DNA of 64,000 nucleotides from Gari tellinella. Its lineage: Eukaryota > Mollusca > Bivalvia > Cardiida > Psammobiidae. This document shows, piece by piece, positions 51,317 to 60,544 of this stretch. Position 1 is the stretch's first letter, and the number at the start of each line of letters is the position of its first letter. The DNA is taken from positions 87,478,198 through 87,542,197 of the forward strand of contig OV277859.1 of NCBI GenBank assembly GCA_922989275.2. Reading direction: 5' to 3'. The notes under the pieces were generated by a model. It worked only from the letters and a program-made list of their open reading frames with translations. It was not told the DNA's origin and did no database searches. Made by a program: the position numbers and the translations under genes.

Positions 51317-51776
51317 TGCAACTATTTTAATAAGAAAATCAGTTATTACAACAAATCCTGACTGTAATATTTTCTAATTTTGTCTGACCAACTACTTCAT
51401 CAACCATATATTTGAATAAAATGAAGTATACATTGAATGATTCAGTTTTTTGTAATTCAATTTTTTAGCATTTTGCAAAATTTAGATAGCTGATAACATC
51501 TTTCTGAACACCTTTATTCAAAATGTTTTCAGCTTTTCTTGTAATGAATGTTGTGGACTACTTATTGGGCGAGATTTATATTCATTAGCTTTATTTATTT
51601 TTGAGAAAAATAAAATAATCAAAATTCCAGGTTTTTGTAAGAAAAAGAGACCTTAAAGACAAACCACATGATAAATTTTGCCTATATTTTCACACATTGT
51701 TTCTCAGGCTATTATCATTCTTCATGAAAAGTTTCATAACACCTTGTATGGAAACTAAGCGCACCTGCGAAGTACC
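51317..51776. other. TMEM65 intron spacer
   Basis: AT-rich; nothing recognised. Confidence 0.5.
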
Positions 51777-51928
51777 TTAAGGAGCCCTCTGATCAGGGTC
51801 TACACTGTTTATCATTTTGAAATATATTTTCAAATTAACCCTAACCTAAATAGTCAAAAATGGACTAGACTTACATGTACTTTGAATTTGGAATTGTCCA
51901 TTAAAAGTTTCAGGGGTGAATGAGTTAA
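51777..51928 (+). mobile_element. Half TTAA-3 element bounded by TTAA on both sides
   Basis: Starts exactly at an apical TTAA (CCTTAAGGAGCCCTCTGATC), runs through the right h3 arm and the normal TTAA-3 end (CAGGGGTGAATGAGTTAA). The left half of the element is absent. Confidence 0.75.
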
Positions 51929-52020
51929 ATGATATTGCTGAAGCATTTTGCATGTAAGAGAATAATTTGATTTAACTTTTGTATCTTATGCAGCAAACTT
52001 GGATATAAATATATTTACTC

Positions 52021-52078
52021 TAGTTTTGGATCCTGATCAGATGCCGAGTTACTCAGCATCTGATCAGGGTCCAAAATT
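52021..52078. repeat. h2 palindrome
   Basis: TTTTGGATCCTGATCAGATG and its complement around CCGAGTTACTCAGC; the paired change ATGCC/AGCAT relative to TTAA-2 (ACGCC/GGCGT) is compensated. Confidence 0.8.
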
Positions 52079-52085
52079 AAAAAAC

Positions 52086-52257
52086 GTTTGAGTTTAGTCT
52101 GAGATCATTCTCAAGCATTTGATTGGTCAGATTTGAGCAAAAGCTCCTAAGTTGAGTCTGAGATCATTGAGTTGAGTCTGAGATCATAATCAAGCATTTG
52201 ATTGGTCAGATAATACTTGAGAATGATCTCAGACTCATTTCAAATGCTTTATAACCT
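52086..52257. repeat. Long palindrome, second member of the 46278 family
   Basis: GTTTAGTCTGAGATCATTCT to ...GAATGATCTCAGACTCATTT; AAGCATTTGATTGGTCAGAT occurs twice in the same direction, showing an internal duplication of one arm. Confidence 0.75.
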
Positions 52258-52555
52258 TGTAGCCAGGATTTCAACGCAGCTGCTTGCAACTTAGGTAAAG
52301 GCAACTCTCAGTTCCATCTAAAATAGTGGGTTGTTTTTTTCAAAAAATAATTATTGGTTTTCACACATTTCAAGGACGTATGTATCAGTTAAATTACTGT
52401 GATGTGAGACTAAGAGGTGTTGGTTTGGCAACAAGCAATTTTCTAATTAATACTTCGGTCCACACTTCGGTGAAATCGTGAGTAACTATGCAAACAGTTT
52501 GGATCTAAGCAGATGACTCACTGATGTCATGTTACTTTAGGATTCAAACTGTTTA
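52258..52555. other. Spacer with a decayed h2 hairpin
   Basis: GCAAACAGTTTGGATCTAAG and TTAGGATTCAAACTGTTTAC (52490-52555) pair at their outer parts only. Confidence 0.55.
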
Positions 52556-52747
52556 CAGGGCTCCAGATAAGAGGTAGTTTTTTCAACAAATCCTACATTT
52601 TCTCACTCTTTTTAGCCCCAAATCCTATGGTGTTACTACTCATTAGAATCGTCTCTTCGAGACGATTCTAATGAGTAGTGACACCATAGGGTTTAATTCA
52701 GAAATAAAGATTTTAGGTTTTGAAAAATAAGCTTATCTGCTGCTCTG
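52556..52747. mobile_element. CAGG-1 element with perfect core
   Basis: 192 bp, CAGGGCTCCAGATAAGAGGT to GCTTATCTGCTGCTCTG. The core CATTAGAATCGTCTCTTCGAGACGATTCTAATG and its flanks (52619-52693) are almost perfectly palindromic. Confidence 0.85.
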
Positions 52748-52936
52748 TAGTTTAACACTCTGTCACTGTATGGAAAAGAAATAGCAGACGACAATTGTTA
52801 CAGACAAAAATCTTACCCAGCATGCAAAGAGTTTAAAAATTGTGGATCTCTGATGTTGTTGAGAGTTCTTTAATACTTCCATGTTAGTGTCAAATACGAC
52901 TGACATTCACATGTTTTAAACATTTATGTACTGTTA
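52748..52936. other. TTAA-2/S-type end fragment
   Basis: GCAGACGACAATTGTTACAG and ACCCAGCATGCAAAGAGTTTAA form one end of the type seen complete at 63599-63797. Confidence 0.5.
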
Positions 52937-53031
52937 GCTATTCTGCTTTACCTCCATCCTGCTTTAATCTACCATCTGCTAGGATAAAAATCCGAAGATT
53001 TCAGAAAAATCCGTAGAAATGACAGCCCTGC
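52937..53031. mobile_element. CAGG-3 right half with h1 right arm
   Basis: ATTCTGCTTTACCTCCATCC, CATCTGCTAGGATA, then AAATCCGAAGATTTCAG and AATGACAGCCCTG. Parallels 42497-42752. Confidence 0.65.
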
Positions 53032-53520
53032 ATTTGCCAAAACATAAATGCAGATTTTGAAACCTAGACATTGCCCTCTTTTAAGTCAAGGTCACTGGGT
53101 CCAACATTGTGTGCGCATGCAAAGATCTTTTCTATATCATAAGTTACATAATTTATTATTATGTATATACCAAATATGAAAGCAATTGTCTCAAGGAACA
53201 CAAAAGTTACAAGCATAAGGATTTTCTTCAAATTGTTTATGCCATTCAGTGATGACATCGAGTTTTTTGATGTTTGTTATAATTCAATGTCACTTTAAAC
53301 AGTATTTCAGTCATATTATCACAACGTCCAGCTAATTACAGGTGGAGGAAGATCCCAGAAGCCATTTATGCACCATTTCAGGCTCAAATCGGCACTAGGG
53401 TTGAACCATTGACCTTCCCTAAGCAGCGATTATTGAGGACGGCTTCTCCACATGAAAAATCTAAAGTACCCAGATAGGGAAGTTTCAAACTCACAGCGGT
53501 CAGTATGTTTACAATGTAGT
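53032..53520. other. TMEM65 intron spacer
   Basis: A 64-codon minus-strand frame (53064-53258) has one hydrophobic stretch but no splice or family support. Nothing else. Confidence 0.45.
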
Positions 53521-53764
53521 ATAACCCTTTCCCCCCTTAGACGTGCCTTTTAGCGCATTTAATTTATTCCACTGAAGAAAATAGTTCAAATTTATGTCAT
53601 GATGTTGTACAATAAGAAATATTTTCTATATTTTAACAGATGGTAGCTTAAAGCAGGCTGGAAGTGAAGCAGAATTCTGCTTTACTTTCAACCTGCTTTA
53701 AGCAGTTAAGGCCAGTAATCTGTCTTCAAAATTAGAAAAAAACCTATGGGGTATTATAGATTAA
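53521..53764 (-). mobile_element. TTAA-1 element 76 bp from the small TMEM65 exon
   Basis: ATAACCCTTTCCCCCCTTAG, h1 palindrome with shortened apex (AGCAGAATTCTGC), alpha side CCTATGGGGTATTATAGATTAA. Confidence 0.8.
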
Positions 53765-53840
53765 GTGTTGCTAAAGACAGGTGTTTAACTGTCGGTGTAT
53801 TGTTAGTAAACATTGGATCAGGAATATTGTTTTTACTTAC

Positions 53841-53883
53841 TGTACACCTGCCAAGTCTGACATCCAATTACCCAGGGCTGCAG
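53841..53883 (-). CDS. TMEM65: TMEM65, 43-bp internal exon
   Basis: Acceptor GTTTTTCAG, exon of 43 bases, donor GTAAGT. Phase 2-3n-2: CT, then AALGNWMSDLAGV (first A from GCA), then CA completed by the A of the next exon to CAA. The core ALGNxxSDLAG is the TMEM65 signature between two membrane segments (vertebrate ALGNLVSDLAG, from memory); the tryptophan is unusual to me. Upstream exons (the FLDN membrane region and mitochondrial presequence) were not found to the right. Confidence 0.88.
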
Positions 53884-53933
53884 CTGAAAAACAGGAAAAA
53901 AGTAACTTGTTACAATAGTATCAATTTCCTGCA

Positions 53934-54192
53934 TTAACTCATTACCACATAGCCTGTTTCTAATTTTAAAGAAAGATGATCACTTATAAAGCAGATTGAA
54001 AGTAAAGTAGAATATGCATTAAGACACATTCTGTGTTACTTTCAGCCTGCTTTAAGCTATTATAATTATCTGCTAGGATATAGAACATATTTCTTATTAT
54101 AATTATTTATTACTGTATAAATTGGAACTATTTTCTTCAGTGGAGGAATACATTATAGACATGCATAAAAAGCATATTTATGGGGTAATGGC
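53934..54192 (+). mobile_element. TTAA-1 element 50 bp upstream of the small TMEM65 exon
   Basis: TTAACTCATTACCACATAGC; h1 with decayed apex (TATGCATTAAGACACA); right end GGGGTAATGGCTTTA has lost TTAA. Together with 53521-53764 it encloses the exon in opposite orientation. Confidence 0.78.
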
Positions 54193-54484
54193 TTTATTCC
54201 ACCTTAATGCAGACATCAGCTTCTTTACTAAGGTCTCCTAACAAGTATTGTTTTTCTGTACAGGTTTTTCATGACCTGGTGATCGACTGAAGCCATTTTT
54301 TATATCCAGAAGACTGAAGTGCTAATGGCCATTTCTAACAATCAGTCAACGATCCTCAAAGGAAGGAGACAGGGGGTACAATTATCTATAACACCAGCGG
54401 GCATAATAATTTCCCTCAATGATAGGCCTGCCCTTCCTCTCTGAAAAGAGAGTGCGAGAATGCAAAAAATGAGGCACCTGTATA
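54193..54484. other. TMEM65 intron or upstream spacer
   Basis: Nothing recognised. Confidence 0.45.
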
Positions 54485-54702
54485 CAGTAAAGCTTGTGTT
54501 TTAGCCATCAATCAAAATATGAACATGCTTTTAAAAAGAGGGCAGCTTTAAAATGCAAAATCAAAGTAATGCAGAATGCTCCTAATGGAGCATTCTGCAT
54601 CACTTTGAATTTGCATTAAAGACAAATGGTACATGTGTTAATAAGATCAGGATTTCTTTCATCCTTTCATTATAAAATGTCAGTGAATGGCAGTTTTTAC
54701 TG
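54485..54702. mobile_element. TA-1-related element with variant h1
   Basis: CAGTAAAGCTTGTGTTTTAG to GGCAGTTTTTACTG in TA flanks. Palindrome AATGCAAAATCAAAGTAATG with apex GCTCCTAATGGAGC. Confidence 0.7.
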
Positions 54703-54738
54703 TAAGTCTTTAGATAGGTGATTCAGTGTCTGACAGAA

Positions 54739-54952
54739 TTAACCCTTAGCCTGCCAATCACGACTATAGCTCCATATGCAAACAGCTTGGATCCGGATGA
54801 GACGCCGAGTAACTCGGCGTCTCATCTGGATCCAAGCTGTTTGACACTCAGACAACATTTTCAGCAATTTTGAGCAACTTTGAAGCACTTTGAAACTTGA
54901 AGCAGACAAGAAATATAGCAGACGACAATTTATTTGGCGGGCTAAGGGTTAA
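54739..54952. mobile_element. TTAA-2 element with h2 palindrome
   Basis: 214 bp, same length as 2467-2680 and differing at only a few sites. One arm base changed (CATCTGG versus CATCCGG), giving a G-T pair in the stem. Confidence 0.92.
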
Positions 54953-55002
54953 GTGTTTGTTTTCCTCTTTACTTTCCCTTTCACTTAATATCTGTATGAT
55001 AG

Positions 55003-55187
55003 CTTAATTCATTCATCTCTTAATAGACATGCAATTTCTTGTTTCCAATCAGGTCAAGTTCTCTTTGACTATTTAGAGTTGCTTTAACATGTATTTAAAT
55101 TGACTGACAATGCAGACCCTCAGATCATTATAGGCTGTTAGTAAATGATGAGTATAATAGTCTCATCACTACGGTTAACAGTCACTT
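55003..55187 (+). mobile_element. TTAA-3 element, eroded
   Basis: CTTAATTCATTCATCTCTTA to CATCACTACGGTTAACAG; h3 left arm GACAATGCAGACCCTCAGATC without its partner. Confidence 0.6.
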
Positions 55188-55789
55188 GACTGTTTTAATT
55201 TAAGGAAAGACAGAGTAACCAGATGTTCTATCATAGCCATGATGATTCCTGACATTCCAATCAACATATTGTAAACATGAGACCACAGTTATTTTCCTAC
55301 TGTTGTGAGGATTTTGAAGCTAATATTATTATTCCTGCCATATGCATTGGGTTCTAATAATAGCATTCTAAGTGATGTTCCCTGTAAAGTAAACTTTCTT
55401 TCCATAAAATAGCATTATAATTTGACATTTAATTGATTAATTTTAATTTTTAAACAATTTATTTTTAATTCTATTAATTTTAGTGTCTGTTCTAAATTAC
55501 AACTACAGTATTGAAAACAAGGATGATTATTCTTATTTATATTACAATTAAAATTTCACATTTTGATCATTTTCGCATACAGAACCTTAACAAGTGCAAA
55601 AGTATTATAATATCAGGATCTGTAAAATAAACCCTTGGCAAAATCTAATACATTTTCACGTATGAAAGAAAGTGAACAAAAATGTTGGAAGTGAGAAAGT
55701 GATAGGGTCAATGCAGGTGCCCTTTGAAGGTGTATACCCTTGCATGGTGCATAGCAAATTTTGAGTTAGTATAAGTTTGACTGTAAACT
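55188..55789. other. AT-rich spacer
   Basis: AT-rich block near 55400-55560. A minus-strand frame reading NMLIGMSGIIMAMIEH near 55225-55275 is hydrophobic but has no convincing splice sites or family. Confidence 0.45.
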
Positions 55790-56052
55790 TTAACCCATTA
55801 CCCCATAGCCTGTGTATAGTTTTGAAAACAAGTTACTACTTAAAGCAGGTTGAAAGTAAAGCAGAATGCGCCTTAGGGCGCATTCTGCTTTACTTTCAGC
55901 CTGCTTTAAGTTTAAGCTACCATCTGCTAGAATATGGAATTTAATTTTTTTTCTTATAATACATAATCATGTATGTATAAATTGGAACTATTTTCTTCAA
56001 TGGATGAATAAGTTAAAGGTGTAAAAGGTGTATTTATGGGGTAATGGGTTAA
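55790..56052 (+). mobile_element. TTAA-1 element
   Basis: 263 bp, TTAACCCATTACCCCATAGC to GGGGTAATGGGTTAA, h1 apex GCGCCTTAGGGCGC. Confidence 0.9.
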
Positions 56053-56105
56053 AGGTACTGGTAGAGGAAGCTTACCAAACAACTCTGGTGGCTCATGTTG
56101 GAAAC

Positions 56106-56298
56106 CAGGGCTCCAGATAAGAGGTAGTTATTTCAACAAATCCAACATTTTTTCACTCATTTCAGCACCAAATCCTATGGTGTTACTACTCATTAGATTC
56201 GTCTCTTTGAGACGATTCTAATGAGTAGTGACACCATAGGGTTTAATTCAGAAATAAAGATTTTAAGTTTTGAAAAACTACCTTTATCTGGTGCTCTG
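56106..56298. mobile_element. CAGG-1 element with 5-bp GAAAC target duplication
   Basis: CAGGGCTCCAGATAAGAGGT to CTTTATCTGGTGCTCTG, flanked by GAAAC at 56101-56105 and 56299-56303. The core palindrome matches 52556-52747. Confidence 0.87.
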
Positions 56299-56555
56299 GA
56301 AACAACCTTATTCTTTACAGCACTCATCACTTTGTAATTAATTTGTTTTGACAGAAGCTACTCCTTGGTGAATATTTAAATGGTTTGATGCAGTTTCAAA
56401 CAATATTGACTTAATTCAAATTGTCAGTTTTCGCTAATCTTGGAAAGGATTGAAACTTTATTGGCAAAAAGATTATAACCGCTGTATGAAAGTAGCAAAA
56501 TGTGTGATATGCCTGAAAGTTGGCAGGCTTGAAAGTCATCACTGTAGCTTGCATA

Positions 56556-56763
56556 CAGTAAAACCTCCCTATTGTGACCACACTTTTTTTAATTATTTGG
56601 TGATTACAACAGGAGACTGCTTAAAGCAAAGTGACAGTAAAACAGAAAGCTCCTTTAGGAGCTTTCTGTTTTAGTATCACCTTGTATAAGCTGTCACAAG
56701 TCTTTTATACATTTAACTAGCCTTCGTTTAATTAAAAGGTGGTAATAGAGGTTTTAATTACTG
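56556..56763. mobile_element. TA-1 element with h1 palindrome
   Basis: CAGTAAAACCTCCCTATTGT to GGTAATAGAGGTTTTAATTACTG, TA flanks; apex GCTCCTTTAGGAGC. Confidence 0.82.
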
Positions 56764-56854
56764 TATATTAATCCTATTTCTTGAGATATGCTAGATACAC
56801 TGTCCTGTCATGTATGCTAGAAAAGCTCATTATGTTATAGTTAGAACATAATTA

Positions 56855-57112
56855 TTAAACCATATTACCCCCATAGTCTGTTTCCAGTATTGGAGATAGG
56901 TTACCACTTAAAGCAGTTGAAAGTAATTAAGTCAAATGCCCATTTGGCTTTACTTTCAACCTGCTTTAATTATTGGGCTTACATCTGCTAGAATATAGAA
57001 AGTATAAATTTTATGAAACATAATCATGGCTGTATAAATTGGAACTATTTTCATCAGTGGAGGAATATGTAGAGGCATAAAAAGAGGTAATTTTTATGGA
57101 GTAATGGTTTAA
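56855..57112 (+). mobile_element. TTAA-1 element
   Basis: TTAAACCATATTACCCCCAT to GGAGTAATGGTTTAA; h1 with altered apex (AATGCCCATTTGG). Confidence 0.75.
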
Positions 57113-57197
57113 GTGAAATCTTAGTGATTAAGAAGGGGCGGATCGAGCGAGTCCGTGACTTCTTATATTATAATTAGACACTAAGATTTCACTTTAA
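57109..57197. repeat. 89-bp TTAA-bounded palindrome
   Basis: TTAAGTGAAATCTTAGTG pairs with CACTAAGATTTCACTTTAA; the centre GCGGATCGAGCGAGTCCG is GC-rich. It shares its left TTAA with the preceding TTAA-1. Confidence 0.7.
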
Positions 57198-57245
57198 ATA
57201 TGTTCTAACTAACTTAGAATAAATATAACCTTTATTTTGTTTGCG

Positions 57246-57350
57246 AAGATACAAATCTTATGAGTAGTAACACAATAGGGTTTAATAGTGTTTATGCAGA
57301 AATAAAGATATATGTTTTGGAATACTGTCCCCATATCTGGAGCTCTAATA
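57246..57350. mobile_element. CAGG-1 right half
   Basis: GAGTAGTAACACAATAGGGT to CCATATCTGGAGCTCT; left half missing. Confidence 0.65.
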
Positions 57351-57352
57351 GC

Positions 57353-57584
57353 TGTATGCCTTTTTATGCCTTTAATTTATTCCTCCTCTGAATTGAGAAA
57401 ATAGTGCCATTTATATACAGTGATGAATATGCACCATAAGAAATATTTTCTATACCCTTAAAGATGGTAGCTTAAAGCAGGCTCAAAGTAAAGCAGAATG
57501 CACCAGTAGGCACATTCTGCTTTATTTCTAGCCTGTTATAAGCTGTCATCTATCTTCAAAACTAGAAACAGGCTATGGGGTAAT
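57353..57584 (-). mobile_element. TTAA-1 element, beta end truncated
   Basis: Starts inside the beta end (TATGCCTTTTTATGCC), h1 apex CACCAGTAGGCAC, alpha side CTATGGGGTAATGCATGA. Confidence 0.75.
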
Positions 57585-57587
57585 GCA

Positions 57588-57745
57588 TGACAAAAGTATC
57601 TTAATGCATGATGAACAAAAGTATTTTAGAAAGCTCCTTTGGCCTGACTGTCTGCATTACTTTTCTCAAGTGTTAAGAGCATTCACTTTCTAAAGTTTAC
57701 AAATATATCTCCTTTACACTCCTATTCCCTGTCGCAGTGCCTTAA
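57588..57745. other. Decayed h1-like hairpin and spacer
   Basis: TTAATGCATGATGAACAAAAG with CTGCATTACTTTTCTCAAG, apex GCTCCTTTGGCC. Confidence 0.5.
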
Positions 57746-58006
57746 TTAACCCTTTACCCCATAAATACGTGTTTTTATGCATCTAATTAATTTACCTGTA
57801 ATCCTCCACTGAAGAAATAGTTCTAATTAATACAGTTATGGATATGTACCAGAAGAAATATATTCTATATCCTTGTAGATAGTAGCTTAAAGCAGGCTGA
57901 AAGTAAAGCAGAATGGGCCTTAAGGCGCATTCTTTTTTCCTTTCAATCTGCTTTAAGTAGTCAATTTTCTTCAAAACATGAAACAGGCTATGGGGTAATG
58001 GGTTAA
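57746..58006 (-). mobile_element. TTAA-1 element
   Basis: 261 bp, TTAACCCTTTACCCCATAAA to GGGGTAATGGGTTAA, h1 apex GGGCCTTAAGGCGC. Confidence 0.88.
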
Positions 58007-58295
58007 TTAATTAAAACCCACCAAACTCATAACTTTAAACTTTGACTATACAGTCATGTATAAAAGTACATGTAATACAGTCACACATGTATATCTGAAA
58101 ATATGAGGGAAATAAGTGTTGAGCCATGGCCCTGGTATGGCTCAAAAGTTTTGCATTTCAAACTGTCTCATCTTCACCTATAAATATTCCATGTAATGTC
58201 CCTTTTGGGATGCTTAGCATTAGATTATAAGTCATTGAAAGCTACCAATGAATACTAATAGCCCCACTAGCAGATCGCTGGTATCAGGGCTTGTT
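58007..58295. other. Spacer
   Basis: Nothing recognised. Confidence 0.45.
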
Positions 58296-58664
58296 CTTAT
58301 GTGCTATATTATCCTAGCAGATGGTACCATAAAGTAGGTTAAAAGTAAACCAGAATGCACCTTAACCCATTACCCCATAGCTGGTTTCTAGTATGGAAGA
58401 AAGCTGACCATTTAAGCAGAATGTGCCAAAGGGCTCATTCTGCTTTACTTTCAACATGCTTTAAGCTACCATCTGCTAGAATATAAAAACAATTCTGATG
58501 ATGCATATTCATAAATGTATAAATTGGAGCTATTTTGTCAGTGGAAGAATAAATAGGTGCATTTATGGAGAAACAGGTTAAGGCTCATTCTGCTTTACTT
58601 TCATCCTGCCTTAAGTGATCACCTATTTTCAAAACTAGAATCAGACTATGATGTAATGGGTTAA
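58296..58664 (-). mobile_element. TTAA-1 outer element, split at its apex
   Basis: ATTATCCTAGCAGATGG, arm to AATGCACC, then an inserted element, then GGCTCATTCTGCTTTAC and ATGTAATGGGTTAA. The left end is truncated. Confidence 0.82.
58362..58581 (+). mobile_element. TTAA-1 inserted into the h1 apex of another TTAA-1
   Basis: 220 bp, TTAACCCATTACCCCATAGC to GGAGAAACAGGTTAA, flanked by GCACC and GGCTC of the host palindrome. Second independent case, after 39861-40112. Confidence 0.88.
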
Positions 58665-58860
58665 GCCTTTACTCAATAGACTGTTTCTTAGTTTTGAAGA
58701 CAGATAAACACTTAAAGCAAGTTGAAAGTAAAGCAGAATATTCCTTAAAGGAGATTCTGCTTTACTTTCAGCCTGCTTTAAGTTACCATCTGCTAGAATA
58801 TAGAAAAGTTTTCGTTTGATACATATTCATGATTGAATACATTGGAACAATTTTCTTCAG
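58661..58860 (+). mobile_element. TTAA-1 element, right end replaced
   Basis: TTAAGCCTTTACTCAATAGA, h1 with apex TTCCTTAAAGGA, then GGAACAATTTTCTTCAG directly joined to the next TTAA. Confidence 0.8.
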
Positions 58861-59124
58861 TTAACCCATTACCCCATAAATACGCCTTTTTACACCTCTA
58901 ATTTATTCCTCCACTAAAGAAAATATTTCCAATTTATACAGTCATGAACATGAATTATAAGAAATAATTTCTATATTCTAGCAGATGGTAGCTTAAAGGC
59001 TAAAGCAGGCTGAAAGTAAATTAAGCAGAACGTGCCTTATGGCACATTCTGCTTTACTTTCAACCTGATTTTAGTGGTCACATATCTTATATAATAGATA
59101 AAGGCTATGGGGGTAAAGAGTTAA
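58861..59124 (-). mobile_element. TTAA-1 element
   Basis: 264 bp, TTAACCCATTACCCCATAAA to GGGGGTAAAGAGTTAA; apex GTGCCTTATGGCAC. Confidence 0.85.
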
Positions 59125-59362
59125 AGTAGGCTGAAAGGTTGAACAACTCCTATATCTTCAATACTAGAAACATTCTGTATGGGGTAAAGGTTGAGGTGCA
59201 TTCTGATTTTCTTTCAGCCTACTGTAAGCTACAATATGCAAAGAAAAAGAAAATAATTCTTGTGGAGTATAATCATGACTGTATAAACTGGAACTATTTT
59301 CTTCTATGGAGGAAACAATTAAAGGCATAAAGAGGTATTTTGGGGGGTAATGGCCAGGTTAA
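59121..59362 (+). mobile_element. TTAA-1 element, rearranged centre
   Basis: Shares TTAA 59121-59124 with its left neighbour. Left arm AAAGTAGGCTGAAAGG breaks off; right arm AGGTGCATTCTGATTTTC; beta end GGGGGGTAATGGCCAGGTTAA. Confidence 0.7.
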
Positions 59363-59594
59363 CCCATTACCCTATAAATATGCCTTTTTACGTCTTTTAT
59401 TTATTCCTTAACCCAAGAATATACTCCCAATTTATGCAGTCATGAATACATTTATATTATAAGAATATTTTCTATATTCTAACAGATGGTAGCTTAAAGC
59501 AGGCTGAAAGTAAATCAGAATGCGCCTTAAGGGTTCTGCTTTAAGTGGTCAACTGTCTTCAAAACTAGAAATTGGCTTTGGAGTAAAGGGTTAA
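59359..59594 (-). mobile_element. TTAA-1 element, right arm deleted
   Basis: TTAACCCATTACCCTATAAA; AGAATGCGCCTTAAGGGTTCTGCTTTAAG shows the right arm cut short; ends GGAGTAAAGGGTTAA. Confidence 0.8.
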
Positions 59595-59840
59595 CCCATT
59601 ACCCCATAAATACACCTTTTTACGCCTTTAATTAATTCTTCCATTGCAGAAAAAAAATCCATTTTACAGTACAGTAATAGATTATGCACAATAAGAAATA
59701 TAGTCTATATTCTAGCAGATGATAGCTTAAAGTAGGCTGAAAGTAAATCAGAATGCGCCTTATATATAAGGCGCATTCTGCCTTACTTTCAACCAGCTTT
59801 AAGTGGTCAACTGTCTTCAAAACTAGAAATATATATAATA
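59591..59840 (-). mobile_element. TTAA-1 element, right end lost
   Basis: TTAACCCATTACCCCATAAA, h1 with apex GCGCCTTATATATAAGGCGC, stops at CTAGAAATATATATAATAT. Confidence 0.8.
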
Positions 59841-59859
59841 TATAGAGGATATTGTATGA

Positions 59860-59978
59860 GTGTTCATTATTTATCATTTTTAATAAACGAGTTGACTAAA
59901 ATAATATGACGCGAGCCTTGGCGAGCGTCATATTCATTTTAGTCAACTCGTTTATTAAAAATGATAAATAATGAACAC
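59860..59978. repeat. 119-nt palindrome with perfect 43-nt arms
   Basis: 59860-59902 (GTGTTCATTATTTATCATTT...) is the exact reverse complement of 59936-59978. An inner pair AATATGACGC/GCGTCATATT encloses GAGCCTTGGCGA. No recognised family. Confidence 0.92.
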
Positions 59979-59979
59979 G

Positions 59980-60544
59980 AATGTGATATTCTATTTATCA
60001 CATTACAAGTCTAAGCACCTATTAAATTGATATGAAGCTGTACGTAGTTTGTAGACCCTACGCTATATAGATTTTCCGCCAAACGTTATGTTGTTTACGT
60101 TAGCGTCATAGTAAATGATGTCATTTTGAACCCGGCTACATGCAGCGCTTATGGAAGAACAAGTTAGGCCGGAGCCCAAAAAACGATATTCCACTAGTGG
60201 ATTACGATATTTATACAATCGCTTTATGCAACTCCCAGACCGCAAATTATGAGATAAATATGCTTTGGAGTAATGAGTTAAGAGAGGCGGTACTGTACGT
60301 ACTGTATACATCATTTTTTCTGAGCTGTACAGCAGTCACAGATGACATGTATATTGTTCCAATTTTCAGTGAAGTAATAATTTAAGACAAAATCTCTCAC
60401 CAATGCTTATTGATTCACTGTGACAGCTTTCAAGCTCATATCTTCTTCATTAGGCAGGCAAAGGAAAATAGATATCCATATAAGTGGCTTTCCTTCTATG
60501 TAATTAGAAACCCCAGGTTGACATAAGTACCAACTAACATGTAA
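59980..60544. other. Spacer after the palindrome
   Basis: Overlapping 81-83-codon frames on both strands (60063-60385) show no known domain. The region is less repetitive than its neighbours and may belong to the element whose end is the palindrome at 59860. Confidence 0.35.

Noticed and set aside
55210..55300. A missing upstream exon of TMEM65 on the minus strand (NMLIGMSGIIMAMIEH)
   Set aside because: Hydrophobic but lacks the FLDN motif, correct phase and clear splice sites.
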